From assembly GCA_013042925.1 (NCBI GenBank), contig JABDPH010000049.1:1-14941 (forward strand): a DNA stretch of 14,941 nucleotides. The letters run 5' to 3'. The stretch is from Eudoraea sp. Lineage in GTDB: Bacteria > Bacteroidota > Bacteroidia > Flavobacteriales > Flavobacteriaceae. Below the pieces are notes generated by a model that worked only from the letters and a program-made list of their open reading frames with translations, did not search any database and was not told the origin of the DNA. How positions within the stretch are numbered: the stretch's first letter is position 1; each line of letters starts with the position of its first letter. Made by a program: the position numbers and the translations under genes. Below, one piece after another: positions 1 through 7,683 of the stretch.

Positions 1-1341
1 ATTGTATACAGTACAATCCAACTTCTGGACAGCGTTTCCAACAAAGTTAATGGCAATGGTCGGATCCTTCACGAAATGTCTACTAATGGCACTGTTTTTA
101 ATAAGGGAAATATTAACGAAACTCCCCAGTTTGCTTCATTAATTTGGCAGATATACCTCTGGAACGGGGATATTCAATTTTTGGAAAAGTACTTTCCAAC
201 AGTTAAGAATGGACTAAACTGGTTAATGTCTGAAAATGATGATAACAAAAATTTGTTTCCCGATGGCTTTGGTATGATGGAAATTCACGGTCTTGACAGT
301 GAAATGATAGATGTAGCCGTTTATACCCAAAGAGCTTTTGCCGATGCTGCTAAAATGGCAATAGAAATTAAAGAAGATTCACTAGCCTTAGAATATAAAA
401 AGGTAGCCAACACTTTAAAAGACAAAATTAATTTAGAATTTTGGTCTGAAGAATTCCACTCTTATGCCGACTTTATAGGAACTGATGAACAAGCTTTGCA
501 TTTAATAGATGATGCAATTATAAGGGCAGATACCCTAAATAAACCTTGGGCAATTGAGGAATTAAAGGAGACTAAAAAATCTATCATTGATAATCCTTCT
601 AAATCACTGAGGCCCTTTGTACTGCATCATAACTGGGTTGTAAATACCCCTATGGAAATGAAAATTGCAGAGAAAGAGAAAGCATTAAAAGCACTACAAA
701 CCTCTGAAAATTTTGTAAATCCTTTTGGTGTTTTTGTTACAGGTATAGACAGAGATGCTTCGGCAGGTTCTGATGACGGTTCCTTCAAAGGAAGTAAAGT
801 CTTTTCATATACGGGTGCGGTAATGACCCTTCCAACAGGGGTTCAGGCAATTGCGGAAAATAACTATGGTAGGCCTGACAAGGCACTTAATTATCTTAAA
901 AGGATGACTCGCACGTTTAGTTATGCGCTTCCCGGTAGTATTTATGAAGTTTCTCCGGATTACGGAATGATTACCCAGGCATGGAATATCTATAGTTTTG
1001 CACTTCCGATAATTCATCAATTTTTTGGAATCCAACCTATGGCATCAGAAAAAAAGATTCAGATCATGATTCAGATGCCTGAAGAGTGGAATTCAGCTAG
1101 TTTAGAAAATGTGATTGTCGCTGAAAATGTAATATCAGTTTTCTATGAGAAAGAAAACAAAACAACCAAGGTGAAAGTAACGCAATCAGAAAGCGACTGG
1201 GCTTTGGAAATAGTGCTTCCAAAAATGGAAAATATAAATTATGAGATAGTAAAAGGTAATGCAGAGATAACCATATCTGAAAATATAATAGTCTATCTTT
1301 CCAAAGATCCAATTATTGAAATTACAAACACTTCTGAGTAA
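1..1341 (+). CDS. Glycogen-debranching-like glycoside hydrolase, 3' part (5' end outside window)
   Basis: The reading frame is open from base 1 and ends at TAA 1339-1341, so the ATG at 76 is internal and about 446 C-terminal residues are visible. The stretch around visible residues 21-45 (GRILHE, then NETPQF) and the helix-rich part after it resemble the catalytic (alpha/alpha)6 barrel of amylo-alpha-1,6-glucosidase / GDE_C-type enzymes, where GR-P-HE and ETP-F are typical. The acidic segment MMEIHGLDSEM near residues 92-102 lies where such enzymes carry conserved carboxylates. The last ~80 residues look beta-rich and are probably a small C-terminal beta-sandwich. The family hydrolyses alpha-glucosidic or related linkages in oligo- or polysaccharides; the substrate cannot be read here. 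The location (cytoplasm, periplasm or lipoprotein) is unknown because the N-terminus is missing. recX follows after 62 bases on the same strand. The fold assignment is fairly sure, the exact activity is not. Confidence 0.65.
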   Translation: MVYSTIQLLDSVSNKVNGNGRILHEMSTNGTVFNKGNINETPQFASLIWQIYLWNGDIQFLEKYFPTVKNGLNWLMSENDDNKNLFPDGFGMMEIHGLDSEMIDVAVYTQRAFADAAKMAIEIKEDSLALEYKKVANTLKDKINLEFWSEEFHSYADFIGTDEQALHLIDDAIIRADTLNKPWAIEELKETKKSIIDNPSKSLRPFVLHHNWVVNTPMEMKIAEKEKALKALQTSENFVNPFGVFVTGIDRDASAGSDDGSFKGSKVFSYTGAVMTLPTGVQAIAENNYGRPDKALNYLKRMTRTFSYALPGSIYEVSPDYGMITQAWNIYSFALPIIHQFFGIQPMASEKKIQIMIQMPEEWNSASLENVIVAENVISVFYEKENKTTKVKVTQSESDWALEIVLPKMENINYEIVKGNAEITISENIIVYLSKDPIIEITNTSE

Positions 1342-1403
1342 TTGAAGTCAAAATCAGGAACATCCTGTGGTTTAATAATAAAACTGATATCTGCGCCGTT
1401 GGC

Positions 1404-1877
1404 ATGAATTATTCTCGTAAATCTTATTCCGTAAATGAAGCAACTAAGAAGTTAGAAAGGTATTGTGCTTATCAGGAACGTTGCCATTTGGAAGTTACTA
1501 CTAAATTGCGGACAATGGGAATGATTCCGCAAGCAATAGATCTTATTACCACTCATTTAATTCAAAACGACTTTTTAAATGAAGAGCGTTTTTCCAGAAG
1601 TTATGCCAGAGGGAAATTTAACTTAAAAAATTGGGGTAAAGTTAGAATTGTCGCAGAGCTGCAACGACGAAACATATCAAAATTTAACATAAAACTGGCT
1701 TTGGAAGAGATAGATAAAAAAGACTATTCGCAAAAATTAGATTTGATAGCCAGAAAAAGATTACATCAAATCAGAGAAGAAAATCTCCAAAGAAGGAGAA
1801 AAAAATTGGCTGATTATTTACTTTACCGGGGTTGGGAAAGAAATTTGGTCTATGCAAAAATTGCTGAGCTGATATAA
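1404..1877 (+). CDS. recX: RecX, regulator of RecA
   Basis: This 157-residue protein matches RecX in length and character: it is highly basic and helical, built of three-helix repeats. Recognisable pieces are the N-terminal segment with EATKKLERYCAYQERC, the central LNEERFSRSYARGK motif (about residues 58-71, the classic [ND]-[DE]-x-x-[YF]-[AS]-x-x-[YF] region of RecX) and the C-terminal DYLLYRGWERNLVYAKI repeat. RecX proteins bind RecA filaments on single-stranded DNA and limit or tune recombination and the SOS response in the cytoplasm. The gene is not next to recA here. It lies 62 bases after the glycosidase gene and 94 bases before the hydroxylase gene, all on the same strand; the latter has its own promoter. 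The ATG at 1404 gives the usual N-terminus. Confidence 0.9.
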   Translation: MNYSRKSYSVNEATKKLERYCAYQERCHLEVTTKLRTMGMIPQAIDLITTHLIQNDFLNEERFSRSYARGKFNLKNWGKVRIVAELQRRNISKFNIKLALEEIDKKDYSQKLDLIARKRLHQIREENLQRRRKKLADYLLYRGWERNLVYAKIAELI

Positions 1878-1923
1878 TAGAATATCAAAGGTTGAAATTT
1901 TAGACCTTCCTGAAGCAAATAAC

Positions 1924-1953
1924 TTGTATTTAGGGCTGTAATTCGTAACTTTG
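1924..1953 (+). promoter_or_regulatory. Bacteroidota-type promoter of the hydroxylase gene
   Basis: A TTG at 1924-1926, a 19-base spacer and TAACTTTG at 1946-1953 match the flavobacterial -33/-7 promoter pattern TTG-N17-23-TAnnTTTG. Transcription should begin about 5-8 bases further on, leaving a very short leader before the ATG at 1972. The in-frame TTG at 1951 is part of this -7 element and therefore cannot be the translation start. Confidence 0.65.
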
Positions 1954-1971
1954 ACGTCTAATTTTATAAAA

Positions 1972-2631
1972 ATGAAGCCAAAAGTCACAACGGAGTTTCA
2001 TCACGGTCAGGCAAAAATATTCAAAAACCCATTTTTGGAAAGCCTCACCAAAACAAATCCTATTCAGAATATCATTGTTTATGGAATTACCATCATAGCA
2101 ATGATTTCGTTTACTTATTTAAAAATAGGATTATCCGCTATTGAAATTATCGGCCTCTTTATTGTTGGTGTATTTTTCTGGACATTTGCGGAATACATGT
2201 TGCATCGTTTTGTTTTCCATTGGGTCACCGAAGCCAAATGGTCTCAGCGCTTTCATTTTATTATGCATGGTTCGCATCATCATTATCCTCGGGATGAAGA
2301 ACGCCTGTTAATGCCTCCAGTACCGGGTTTAATAATGGCGAGTGTATTATTTTTACTGTTCTATGCTATTTTTTGGCTACTTGGAATTTCTGACTTATCC
2401 TTTGGTTTTTTTCCTGGATTCTTTACGGGCTACTTAATGTATTCATTTGTTCACAGGGCCACGCACATTATGCGACCTCCAAAGCGCTTCAAAAATTTAT
2501 GGCAACATCATAGTCTTCATCACTACAGATATCCTGATAAGGCCTTTGGTGTATCTAATACTTTTTGGGATAAAGTCTTTGGCACTATGCCTCCATCTAA
2601 GGTAAAAGAGAAAAAAGAAGAACTGGTATAG
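1972..2631 (+). CDS. Membrane fatty acid 2-hydroxylase (sterol desaturase / fatty acid hydroxylase superfamily)
   Basis: This 219-residue protein carries the histidine clusters of the diiron fatty acid hydroxylase superfamily: HRFVFH (78-83), HGSHHHYP (99-106), H161 with H165, and HHSLHH (179-184). Hydrophobic segments at about 32-53, 57-73, 117-138 and 145-160 place it in the membrane. The layout resembles the catalytic domain of eukaryotic FA2H/Scs7 without the cytochrome b5 domain, so the likely reaction is oxygen-dependent 2-hydroxylation of an acyl chain. In Bacteroidota plausible substrates are the acyl chains of sphingolipids, sulfonolipids or ornithine lipids; this is inference. I chose the ATG at 1972 over the TTG at 1951 because the latter lies in the promoter. 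The gene converges with the YghO-like acyltransferase gene, leaving 9 bases between the stops. Confidence 0.8.
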   Translation: MKPKVTTEFHHGQAKIFKNPFLESLTKTNPIQNIIVYGITIIAMISFTYLKIGLSAIEIIGLFIVGVFFWTFAEYMLHRFVFHWVTEAKWSQRFHFIMHGSHHHYPRDEERLLMPPVPGLIMASVLFLLFYAIFWLLGISDLSFGFFPGFFTGYLMYSFVHRATHIMRPPKRFKNLWQHHSLHHYRYPDKAFGVSNTFWDKVFGTMPPSKVKEKKEELV

Positions 2632-2640
2632 ACTGAAGTT

Positions 2641-3807
2641 CTATTTTATTGCCTTCATTCTCTCAAAAGGCTTTGTTCTATCGAATAAATACCTATAGGT
2701 GGTGTGTATTTTACAAATCTCACCCCCTACCTGCTTTACGACGATAATCATTTTTCTATTAAAATCACCTATACCATTAATTTCAATAACTTCATATTGG
2801 TTAGATAAACTTTTAGCCATGTTATGAAACGCATGAATTATTCCACCATCCAGTCCTTTTCCCTGATGCCCTGGTACAATGCCAAAAACAAAACCTAACA
2901 TTTTCTTATTTCTTTTATGCCGCTTATGCCAAACAAATTTTAACTTTCCTATGAGATTCAGCTTCCCGTTAACGTATTTAAACCATTGATTTACTTCCGG
3001 AATATTAATATAGAAGGCAACCGGCTCTCCTTTGTAATAAGCAAACCATATTATTCTTTCGTCGATAATCGGCTTCAATTTATTCATTAGCAGATGTCCC
3101 TGTTCTCTTGATATTGCGGAGACACCCTCATGATTGACCCATGCTTTGTTGTACATATCAATTATATTATTCGTTTGTTCTTCAAATTTTTCCATTTTAA
3201 AATGGTCAAACGAATAATCTGGGTTGCTATTGACGATAGCGGCTTTTCTCTCCAATCTTGGGTTAACATCTTCCTTTATTGATTTCAGGAAAGTATAATG
3301 CTCAAAATAAGTCTGAAAACCATAGTTTTCGAAAAGTTCCTTATAATATGGATAGTTATAATTGCATTGATAGTTTGGTTCCATATCATAGCCTTTAGTT
3401 AAGAGTCCCCACCATTTGTCCCGTGCCCCAAAATTTATTGGCCCATCCATGAACTCAACACCCTTGTCTATTAACCAATTTTTACTTATGTCAAATAATT
3501 TATTAGCAGCATTTTGATCATTAATACATTCAAAAAAACCCACTCCGCCAAAATTTTCAGAGACCCCCTTTACGGAGGTTTTCTTTAAAACAAAAGCTGC
3601 GATGCGACCAATGACTTTATTATCATTTAATAATAACCATCGGACACAACTACCACGTTCAAAATTCTTATTGACAGCGGGATCAAAAATATCTGCAATA
3701 TCCTTATCAAGAGGTCTTATATATTGTTTTTGATTTTTGTAAAGATCTACTGGAAACGATACGAATCTTTTACAATCGCGGCGGGACTTTACTTCGACAA
3801 GATGCAT
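2641..3807 (-). CDS. YghO-like large GNAT-type N-acyltransferase
   Basis: The 388-residue protein has the marks of a large GNAT-like family found in many Bacteroidota and related to E. coli YghO: an N-terminal LVEVKSRRDCKRFVSFP followed by LYKNQKQYIRPLDKDI, then FDPAVN, a GRIAAF strand, GFFECI, a GPINFGARDKWWGLL block and PYYKELFENYGFQTYF. The C-terminal half has GNAT-like segments, including the FGIVPGHQGKGLDGGI loop near residues 310-325, which looks like the acyl-CoA pyrophosphate-binding turn. No signal peptide or clear membrane segment is seen, so it is probably cytoplasmic. The substrate is unknown; bacterial ceramide synthases are also large GNAT-like acyltransferases, which makes N-acylation of a lipid base a possibility. 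It follows the cupin gene after 95 bases, and its stop is 9 bases from that of the fatty acid hydroxylase gene. Family placement is fairly sure; the function is open. Confidence 0.65.
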   Translation of the reverse strand: MHLVEVKSRRDCKRFVSFPVDLYKNQKQYIRPLDKDIADIFDPAVNKNFERGSCVRWLLLNDNKVIGRIAAFVLKKTSVKGVSENFGGVGFFECINDQNAANKLFDISKNWLIDKGVEFMDGPINFGARDKWWGLLTKGYDMEPNYQCNYNYPYYKELFENYGFQTYFEHYTFLKSIKEDVNPRLERKAAIVNSNPDYSFDHFKMEKFEEQTNNIIDMYNKAWVNHEGVSAISREQGHLLMNKLKPIIDERIIWFAYYKGEPVAFYINIPEVNQWFKYVNGKLNLIGKLKFVWHKRHKRNKKMLGFVFGIVPGHQGKGLDGGIIHAFHNMAKSLSNQYEVIEINGIGDFNRKMIIVVKQVGGEICKIHTTYRYLFDRTKPFERMKAIK

Positions 3808-3902
3808 TAAATACTATTAAAAGAAATGTAAACATAAACATAAATCGAAAGAAAAAATAAAGTGGTTCATGTTTTTTATTTAGAATGGTCCCTAAAATGA
3901 AA

Positions 3903-4760
3903 TTAACGGAGCATTCTATTTGTCCTTTTTATTGCTTCATTATTTTTCCAGTCAATCCAATGTTGTCCTCTTATTCTTCTCATCAGGTTATCAAAAAATC
4001 TCATGAAAAAGACATTATAGACTGCTTTTACAAGATTTCTTGAATTGTGAGCAATTCCCCGCAGACTCATTGAAAACCCGGGTGTGATATATTTCATATA
4101 ATGCCAAAATCCTTCAGGAATATATAAGACTTCTCCATGGTTCAAATGTGTTCTAAATCCCTTGGCATGCTTTAGAGCAGGCCATTCGCCTAAATCCGGA
4201 TTAGAAAAATTTATGCTTTCGTGGGTAATTAGTGAATGAGGTACTTTATATAGATACTTATTTTCAGATTGAGGAAAAAGAATACATTCTTTTTTACCTT
4301 CGAAATGAAAATGAAAAATATTGGCAAGATCAATATCGTAATGCATAAAAGTATGCGAATCGGTACCTCCAAAAAACAACATTGGAAGGCCCTTCATTAA
4401 TCGGAAACCAAAGTCAGGATAAAAGAAATCTTTTTGGAGCTGGGGGGCTTCTTTAATTAAATTCCACAAAAATATTCTGTATTTCGTTGGTTGTTGCCTA
4501 ATAAGATCTATATAATCTGTCATCTTCATTTTTGCATGAGGTTCATTAAACCCATCTTTATAATCAACAGGTCTGTCATCATATAAGGGCACAGTTTTAT
4601 CCCCTGCTACCTTTTTCATATAATCAAAATCCCATTTAGAATAGGCCGGCCATTCTGTTATGAATTTTTCAATTACAACAGGCTGCTGAGGTTTATAATA
4701 GTTATTTATAAAATCCTCTTTGCTAATGGTTTTTACTCTAGGTATATCCTTTAATTGCAA
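3903..4760 (-). CDS. Cupin-like (JmjC-type) Fe(II)/2-oxoglutarate oxygenase
   Basis: This 285-residue protein is a Cupin_8/JmjC-like domain protein. It begins with the typical IPRVKTISKEDFINNYYK...PVVIEKF entry strand. The iron-binding facial triad is visible as H140-Y-D142 and H220 (in GEVLYIPEGFWHY), and K156/K157 are candidates for 2-oxoglutarate binding. Such enzymes usually hydroxylate side chains of proteins or tRNA-modification intermediates in the cytoplasm; the substrate is not evident. The start is the TTG at 4758-4760: the frame is closed by a TAA six codons upstream (4776-4778) and has no ATG before residue 48, while the conserved domain already begins by residue 6, so a non-ATG start seems required. 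It lies 65 bases after bioB on the same strand and may be co-transcribed, but nothing ties it to biotin. Confidence 0.75.
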   Translation of the reverse strand: MQLKDIPRVKTISKEDFINNYYKPQQPVVIEKFITEWPAYSKWDFDYMKKVAGDKTVPLYDDRPVDYKDGFNEPHAKMKMTDYIDLIRQQPTKYRIFLWNLIKEAPQLQKDFFYPDFGFRLMKGLPMLFFGGTDSHTFMHYDIDLANIFHFHFEGKKECILFPQSENKYLYKVPHSLITHESINFSNPDLGEWPALKHAKGFRTHLNHGEVLYIPEGFWHYMKYITPGFSMSLRGIAHNSRNLVKAVYNVFFMRFFDNLMRRIRGQHWIDWKNNEAIKRTNRMLR

Positions 4761-4825
4761 AATCTTATTGGTATCTTAAACTTCAAAATTGAAATCGTGA
4801 TAAAGACTTTATGGAAATGATCTCA

Positions 4826-5926
4826 CTAGGAAAGTTTGCCAGGATTGGATTTCATCTTTGCAAGCTCATTGCGTTCAATCTTATGTTCTGGTCTTGACCA
4901 TTTTGGCTTCTCCCCAATTGGTTGTAAACTAGACTCATTTGCCTCCACCGTCTTTGGTTGTGGGGCTTTTACAAATGGTTTTTGAGGAATAAGGCCTAAT
5001 TGCTTAAACATATCCAAATCTTCATTTACATCGGGGTTGGGTGTTGTTAATAACTTGTCTCCGGCAAAAATGGAGTTTGCTCCGGCAAAAAAGCACATTG
5101 CCTGTCCTTCCCTAGTCATTTCTGTTCTACCGGCCGATAATCTTACCTGAGTTTTAGGCATAATAATTCGGGTTGTGGCAACCATTCGTATCATATCCCA
5201 AATAGAAATAGGCTCAATATCCTCCATAGGAGTTCCTTCTACGGCTACAAGTGCGTTAATAGGTACAGATTCGGGTTGAGGATTTAAAGTAGATAAGGCC
5301 ACCAACATTCCTGCCCTGTCTTCTAATTTTTCCCCCATCCCAATAATACCGCCACTACAAACGGTTACATTACTTTTCCTTACGTTTTCAATCGTTTTTA
5401 ATCTATCGTCAAAAGCCCTTGTGGAAATTACATCTTTATAATAATCTTCGGAAGTATCCAGGTTGTGGTTGTAGGCATAAAGACCAGCCTCTGCCAAACG
5501 CTTTGCCTGATTTTCAGTCAGCATTCCTAACGTACAACAAACTTCCATATCCAGTTTATTAATGGTTCTTACCATTTCTAAAACCTGCTCAAATTCGTCG
5601 CCATCCTTTACATTACGCCATGCAGCTCCCATACAAACCCTTGAACTTCCGGATTCTTTAGCGCGCAATGCCTGGGCCTTTACATGCTGAACAGACATTA
5701 AGTCGTTGTTTTCGATATCAGTATGATACCGCGCTGCCTGAGGACAATATCCGCAATCTTCAGGACAACCTCCGGTTTTTATAGATAGCAAAGTAGATAC
5801 CTGGACTGTATTTGGATCATGAAACTTCCTATGAATTGTGGCTGCTTCATATAATAATTCCATCAAGGGTTTATTATATATTTCTAGAATTTCCTGTTTT
5901 GTCCAGTTATTTCGTTCTTCAACCAT
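4826..5926 (-). CDS. bioB: Biotin synthase BioB
   Basis: BioB is the radical-SAM enzyme that inserts sulfur into dethiobiotin, the last step of biotin formation. The 366-residue product has the CxxxCxxC cluster-binding motif (C54, C58, C61 in GGCPEDCGYCPQ) and the conserved cysteines and arginine that hold the second, sacrificial [2Fe-2S] cluster in E. coli BioB (here C98, C130/C131, C190 and R262 in VRLSAGR). The YNHNLDTS and FAGANSIFAGDKLLTT segments are also typical. It is about 20 residues longer than E. coli BioB, with a polar, basic C-terminal tail (from about residue 320). It follows the beta-ketoacyl synthase gene after 83 bases and may also have its own promoter. The ATG at 5924-5926 fits the family N-terminus. 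Confidence 0.97.
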   Translation of the reverse strand: MVEERNNWTKQEILEIYNKPLMELLYEAATIHRKFHDPNTVQVSTLLSIKTGGCPEDCGYCPQAARYHTDIENNDLMSVQHVKAQALRAKESGSSRVCMGAAWRNVKDGDEFEQVLEMVRTINKLDMEVCCTLGMLTENQAKRLAEAGLYAYNHNLDTSEDYYKDVISTRAFDDRLKTIENVRKSNVTVCSGGIIGMGEKLEDRAGMLVALSTLNPQPESVPINALVAVEGTPMEDIEPISIWDMIRMVATTRIIMPKTQVRLSAGRTEMTREGQAMCFFAGANSIFAGDKLLTTPNPDVNEDLDMFKQLGLIPQKPFVKAPQPKTVEANESSLQPIGEKPKWSRPEHKIERNELAKMKSNPGKLS

Positions 5927-5949
5927 TAGTAAGAATTTAAAATAAACAT

Positions 5950-5957
5950 CAAAAATA
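5950..5957 (-). promoter_or_regulatory. Possible -7 promoter element of bioB
   Basis: Read on the - strand, TATTTTTG matches the Bacteroidota -7 consensus TAnnTTTG exactly and lies 23 bases before the bioB ATG. No convincing -33 TTG is visible at the right distance, and the region is A+T-rich, so a chance match is possible. If real, bioB could be expressed apart from the upstream condensing-enzyme gene. Confidence 0.35.
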
Positions 5958-6009
5958 ATCTTTAATCCGTAAAAAACTGATAAATCTTAATTATAGTGAT
6001 TTCAGTTGC

Positions 6010-7173
6010 CTAGTTTTTGGGGTTTTTCAATAAAATACTAACCGCGTTTCCACCGAAACCTACTGCATTTACAAGTACTCTGTTTATTTTCTTTGGCCCA
6101 TCTGAACTCATAAAAGGGACACCAAAAAATCCTTGATGTTGTAACATTAACGTTGCCATTTCTACACTAAGGATTCCCGATGCGCCAAAAGTATGTCCTA
6201 GCTTCCATTTATTTGTTGTAAGCGCGGGCAAGGAATTACCAAAAATCTTCTCAATTGCCGAATATTCTGACCCATCTCCTTTTATTGTCCCCGGAGCATG
6301 CATGACAATAATATCGATTTCTTTGGGATGCAAGTTTCCTAAAGCCATAGACATAGAATCTTGAAGGCATTGAGCATCTGCGGAAAGAGATATATTATGT
6401 TCTAACGATTCAGTTGCAAATCCCAGTCCTTCTATGATGGCTAGTGAATTTGTACTAATTCCGTATTCAAGGCAGGCAACGCCCGCACCTTCACCAAGGA
6501 TCATGGAATTTTTTTGTTTATTAAGGTCAAGAGCCCTGCATGGGTAATCATTATTCTCTTCCGAAGCATAAATCTTTAACGCCCTCATTTGAGCAATAGT
6601 AAATGGTGTCAATGGTGCTTCACTGCCTCCTACAAGAAATTTTTTTGCCATCCCACTTTTTATCCATGCAACACCATTTAACACTGCATGCAATGCTGTG
6701 GAACATGTTATTGAATGTGAAATGTTGGGGCCCGTTGATTGAAGGTCATGAGATATCCAGGAAGAAATATTTCCTAATGTAGTAGTTGGAGATGTTAAAA
6801 CAGGAGCAGCATTATTTTGTAAAAAATCATTGTGATATTTTTCAAAAAGCCCGGTAGCACCCCGGGATGAACCTATATTTATTCCAAAATTTTCATTTTC
6901 CCCCCAGCCGGCATTTCTGACTGCTCGCCTGGCAGAAAAAATTCCGAAAAGTACACTGTCATCGAGATTCTGATATCTTGAATTGCTATTCCTGAGTTTC
7001 TTTATTTCCAATTTGGAGGATTCTGATAAACAGGATGCCCAAGCGGTTGTATTTCCAAATTTAATTTTCTTGAAAAAATGTTTTGGATGCTGGTAACCGG
7101 ACCAAATTTCCTTTTGATTATTTCCCAAAGGAGAAATGGAAGCAATTGACGTAATAGTAATTGGTAAAGGCAA
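6010..7173 (-). CDS. FabF-like beta-ketoacyl synthase in the biotin locus
   Basis: The 387-residue protein is a KAS I/II-type condensing enzyme of the thiolase superfamily. The Cys-His-His triad and the structural Lys can be placed: C157 (SITCSTALHA), H292 (VMHAPGT), K322 and H327 (NKWKLGHTFGASG). The C-terminal GFGGNAVSILL strand is typical. The usual HGT around the first histidine reads HAPGT here, although the spacing to the following GD is kept. Such enzymes join an acyl group on their cysteine with malonyl-ACP. Lying between bioA and bioB, in a locus without bioC/bioH/bioW, it may supply the pimeloyl chain, a role known for the KAS III-like BioZ in other bacteria; this is inference. The start is TTG at 7171-7173 (no in-frame ATG upstream nearby). 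A general FabF role is less likely given the context and divergence. Confidence 0.85.
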   Translation of the reverse strand: MPLPITITSIASISPLGNNQKEIWSGYQHPKHFFKKIKFGNTTAWASCLSESSKLEIKKLRNSNSRYQNLDDSVLFGIFSARRAVRNAGWGENENFGINIGSSRGATGLFEKYHNDFLQNNAAPVLTSPTTTLGNISSWISHDLQSTGPNISHSITCSTALHAVLNGVAWIKSGMAKKFLVGGSEAPLTPFTIAQMRALKIYASEENNDYPCRALDLNKQKNSMILGEGAGVACLEYGISTNSLAIIEGLGFATESLEHNISLSADAQCLQDSMSMALGNLHPKEIDIIVMHAPGTIKGDGSEYSAIEKIFGNSLPALTTNKWKLGHTFGASGILSVEMATLMLQHQGFFGVPFMSSDGPKKINRVLVNAVGFGGNAVSILLKNPKN

Positions 7174-7239
7174 TGCAATCTTATTTAAAGTAAAAATAAA
7201 AGTTCTTACCTTGAATGTATAAAAACAATATAAAAAAGA

Positions 7240-7668
7240 ATGAACAATGAGTTGTTACCTGAAAAGAGCTGGTGGAATCGTAATTGGTCCTGGGCTTTAC
7301 CGGTTGGTGGGTGTTTAACAGTTTTGATAATTATCGGTATTGTTATTGGATCTGTTTTTTTTAGCGTTACTTCTATGCTGGATGATTCGGTGCCTTTGGA
7401 ATACGCTCTTAATAAAATTAATGAAGACCCAGAAATAATAGGGCAAATGGGTTTCCCAATAGAAAAAAATGGAGTGATACAAGGTGAATTCAATTGGGTT
7501 AATGGTGAAAAAATTGCAGATATGAAAGTTCCAATAGCAGGCCCTGAGGATAGTGGAACTTTATTTATAAAAGCAAGTGCCAGAGATGATACATGGACCT
7601 ATCACGAAATAAGAGTCGTTATCAAAGAAAATGAAGCCCTAGACCTACTGGACGATGAATGGGACTAA
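7240..7668 (+). CDS. Coa1-family single-pass membrane protein
   Basis: This 142-residue protein has a short polar, Trp-rich N-terminus, one hydrophobic segment at about residues 19-44, and a soluble domain ending in an acidic tail (LDDEWD). The pattern with AGPEDSGTLFIKASA (about 100-114) and the following strand WTYHEIRVVI match the Coa1/Tim21-like family, often annotated as cytochrome c oxidase assembly factor Coa1. In bacteria its function is unproven. It is the only + strand gene in the biotin locus: its start is divergent from the condensing-enzyme gene (66 bases between) and its stop is 15 bases from the convergent bioA stop. I see no functional tie to biotin; it may have been inserted into an originally continuous operon. 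Confidence 0.7.
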   Translation: MNNELLPEKSWWNRNWSWALPVGGCLTVLIIIGIVIGSVFFSVTSMLDDSVPLEYALNKINEDPEIIGQMGFPIEKNGVIQGEFNWVNGEKIADMKVPIAGPEDSGTLFIKASARDDTWTYHEIRVVIKENEALDLLDDEWD

Positions 7669-7683
7669 TCTTTATTGACAATT

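Noticed and set aside
76..78. ATG at 76 as start of the first gene
   Set aside because: The same frame is open and matches the glycosidase family from base 1 on (GRILHE just before the ATG), so the gene enters from outside the window.
805..1312. Two - strand open frames (76 and 71 codons) inside the glycosidase gene
   Set aside because: They are antisense to a conserved coding frame with no start context, promoter or recognisable product.
1355..1367. Small hairpin CAGGA-ACA-TCCTG after the glycosidase stop as a terminator
   Set aside because: The stem is only five base pairs and no T-run follows, so I do not call it a terminator.
1951..1971. TTG at 1951 as start of the fatty acid hydroxylase, giving seven extra residues
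   Set aside because: The TTG is the end of a near-perfect TAnnTTTG promoter element (1946-1953), so it would not be in the mRNA; the ATG at 1972 is the sensible start.
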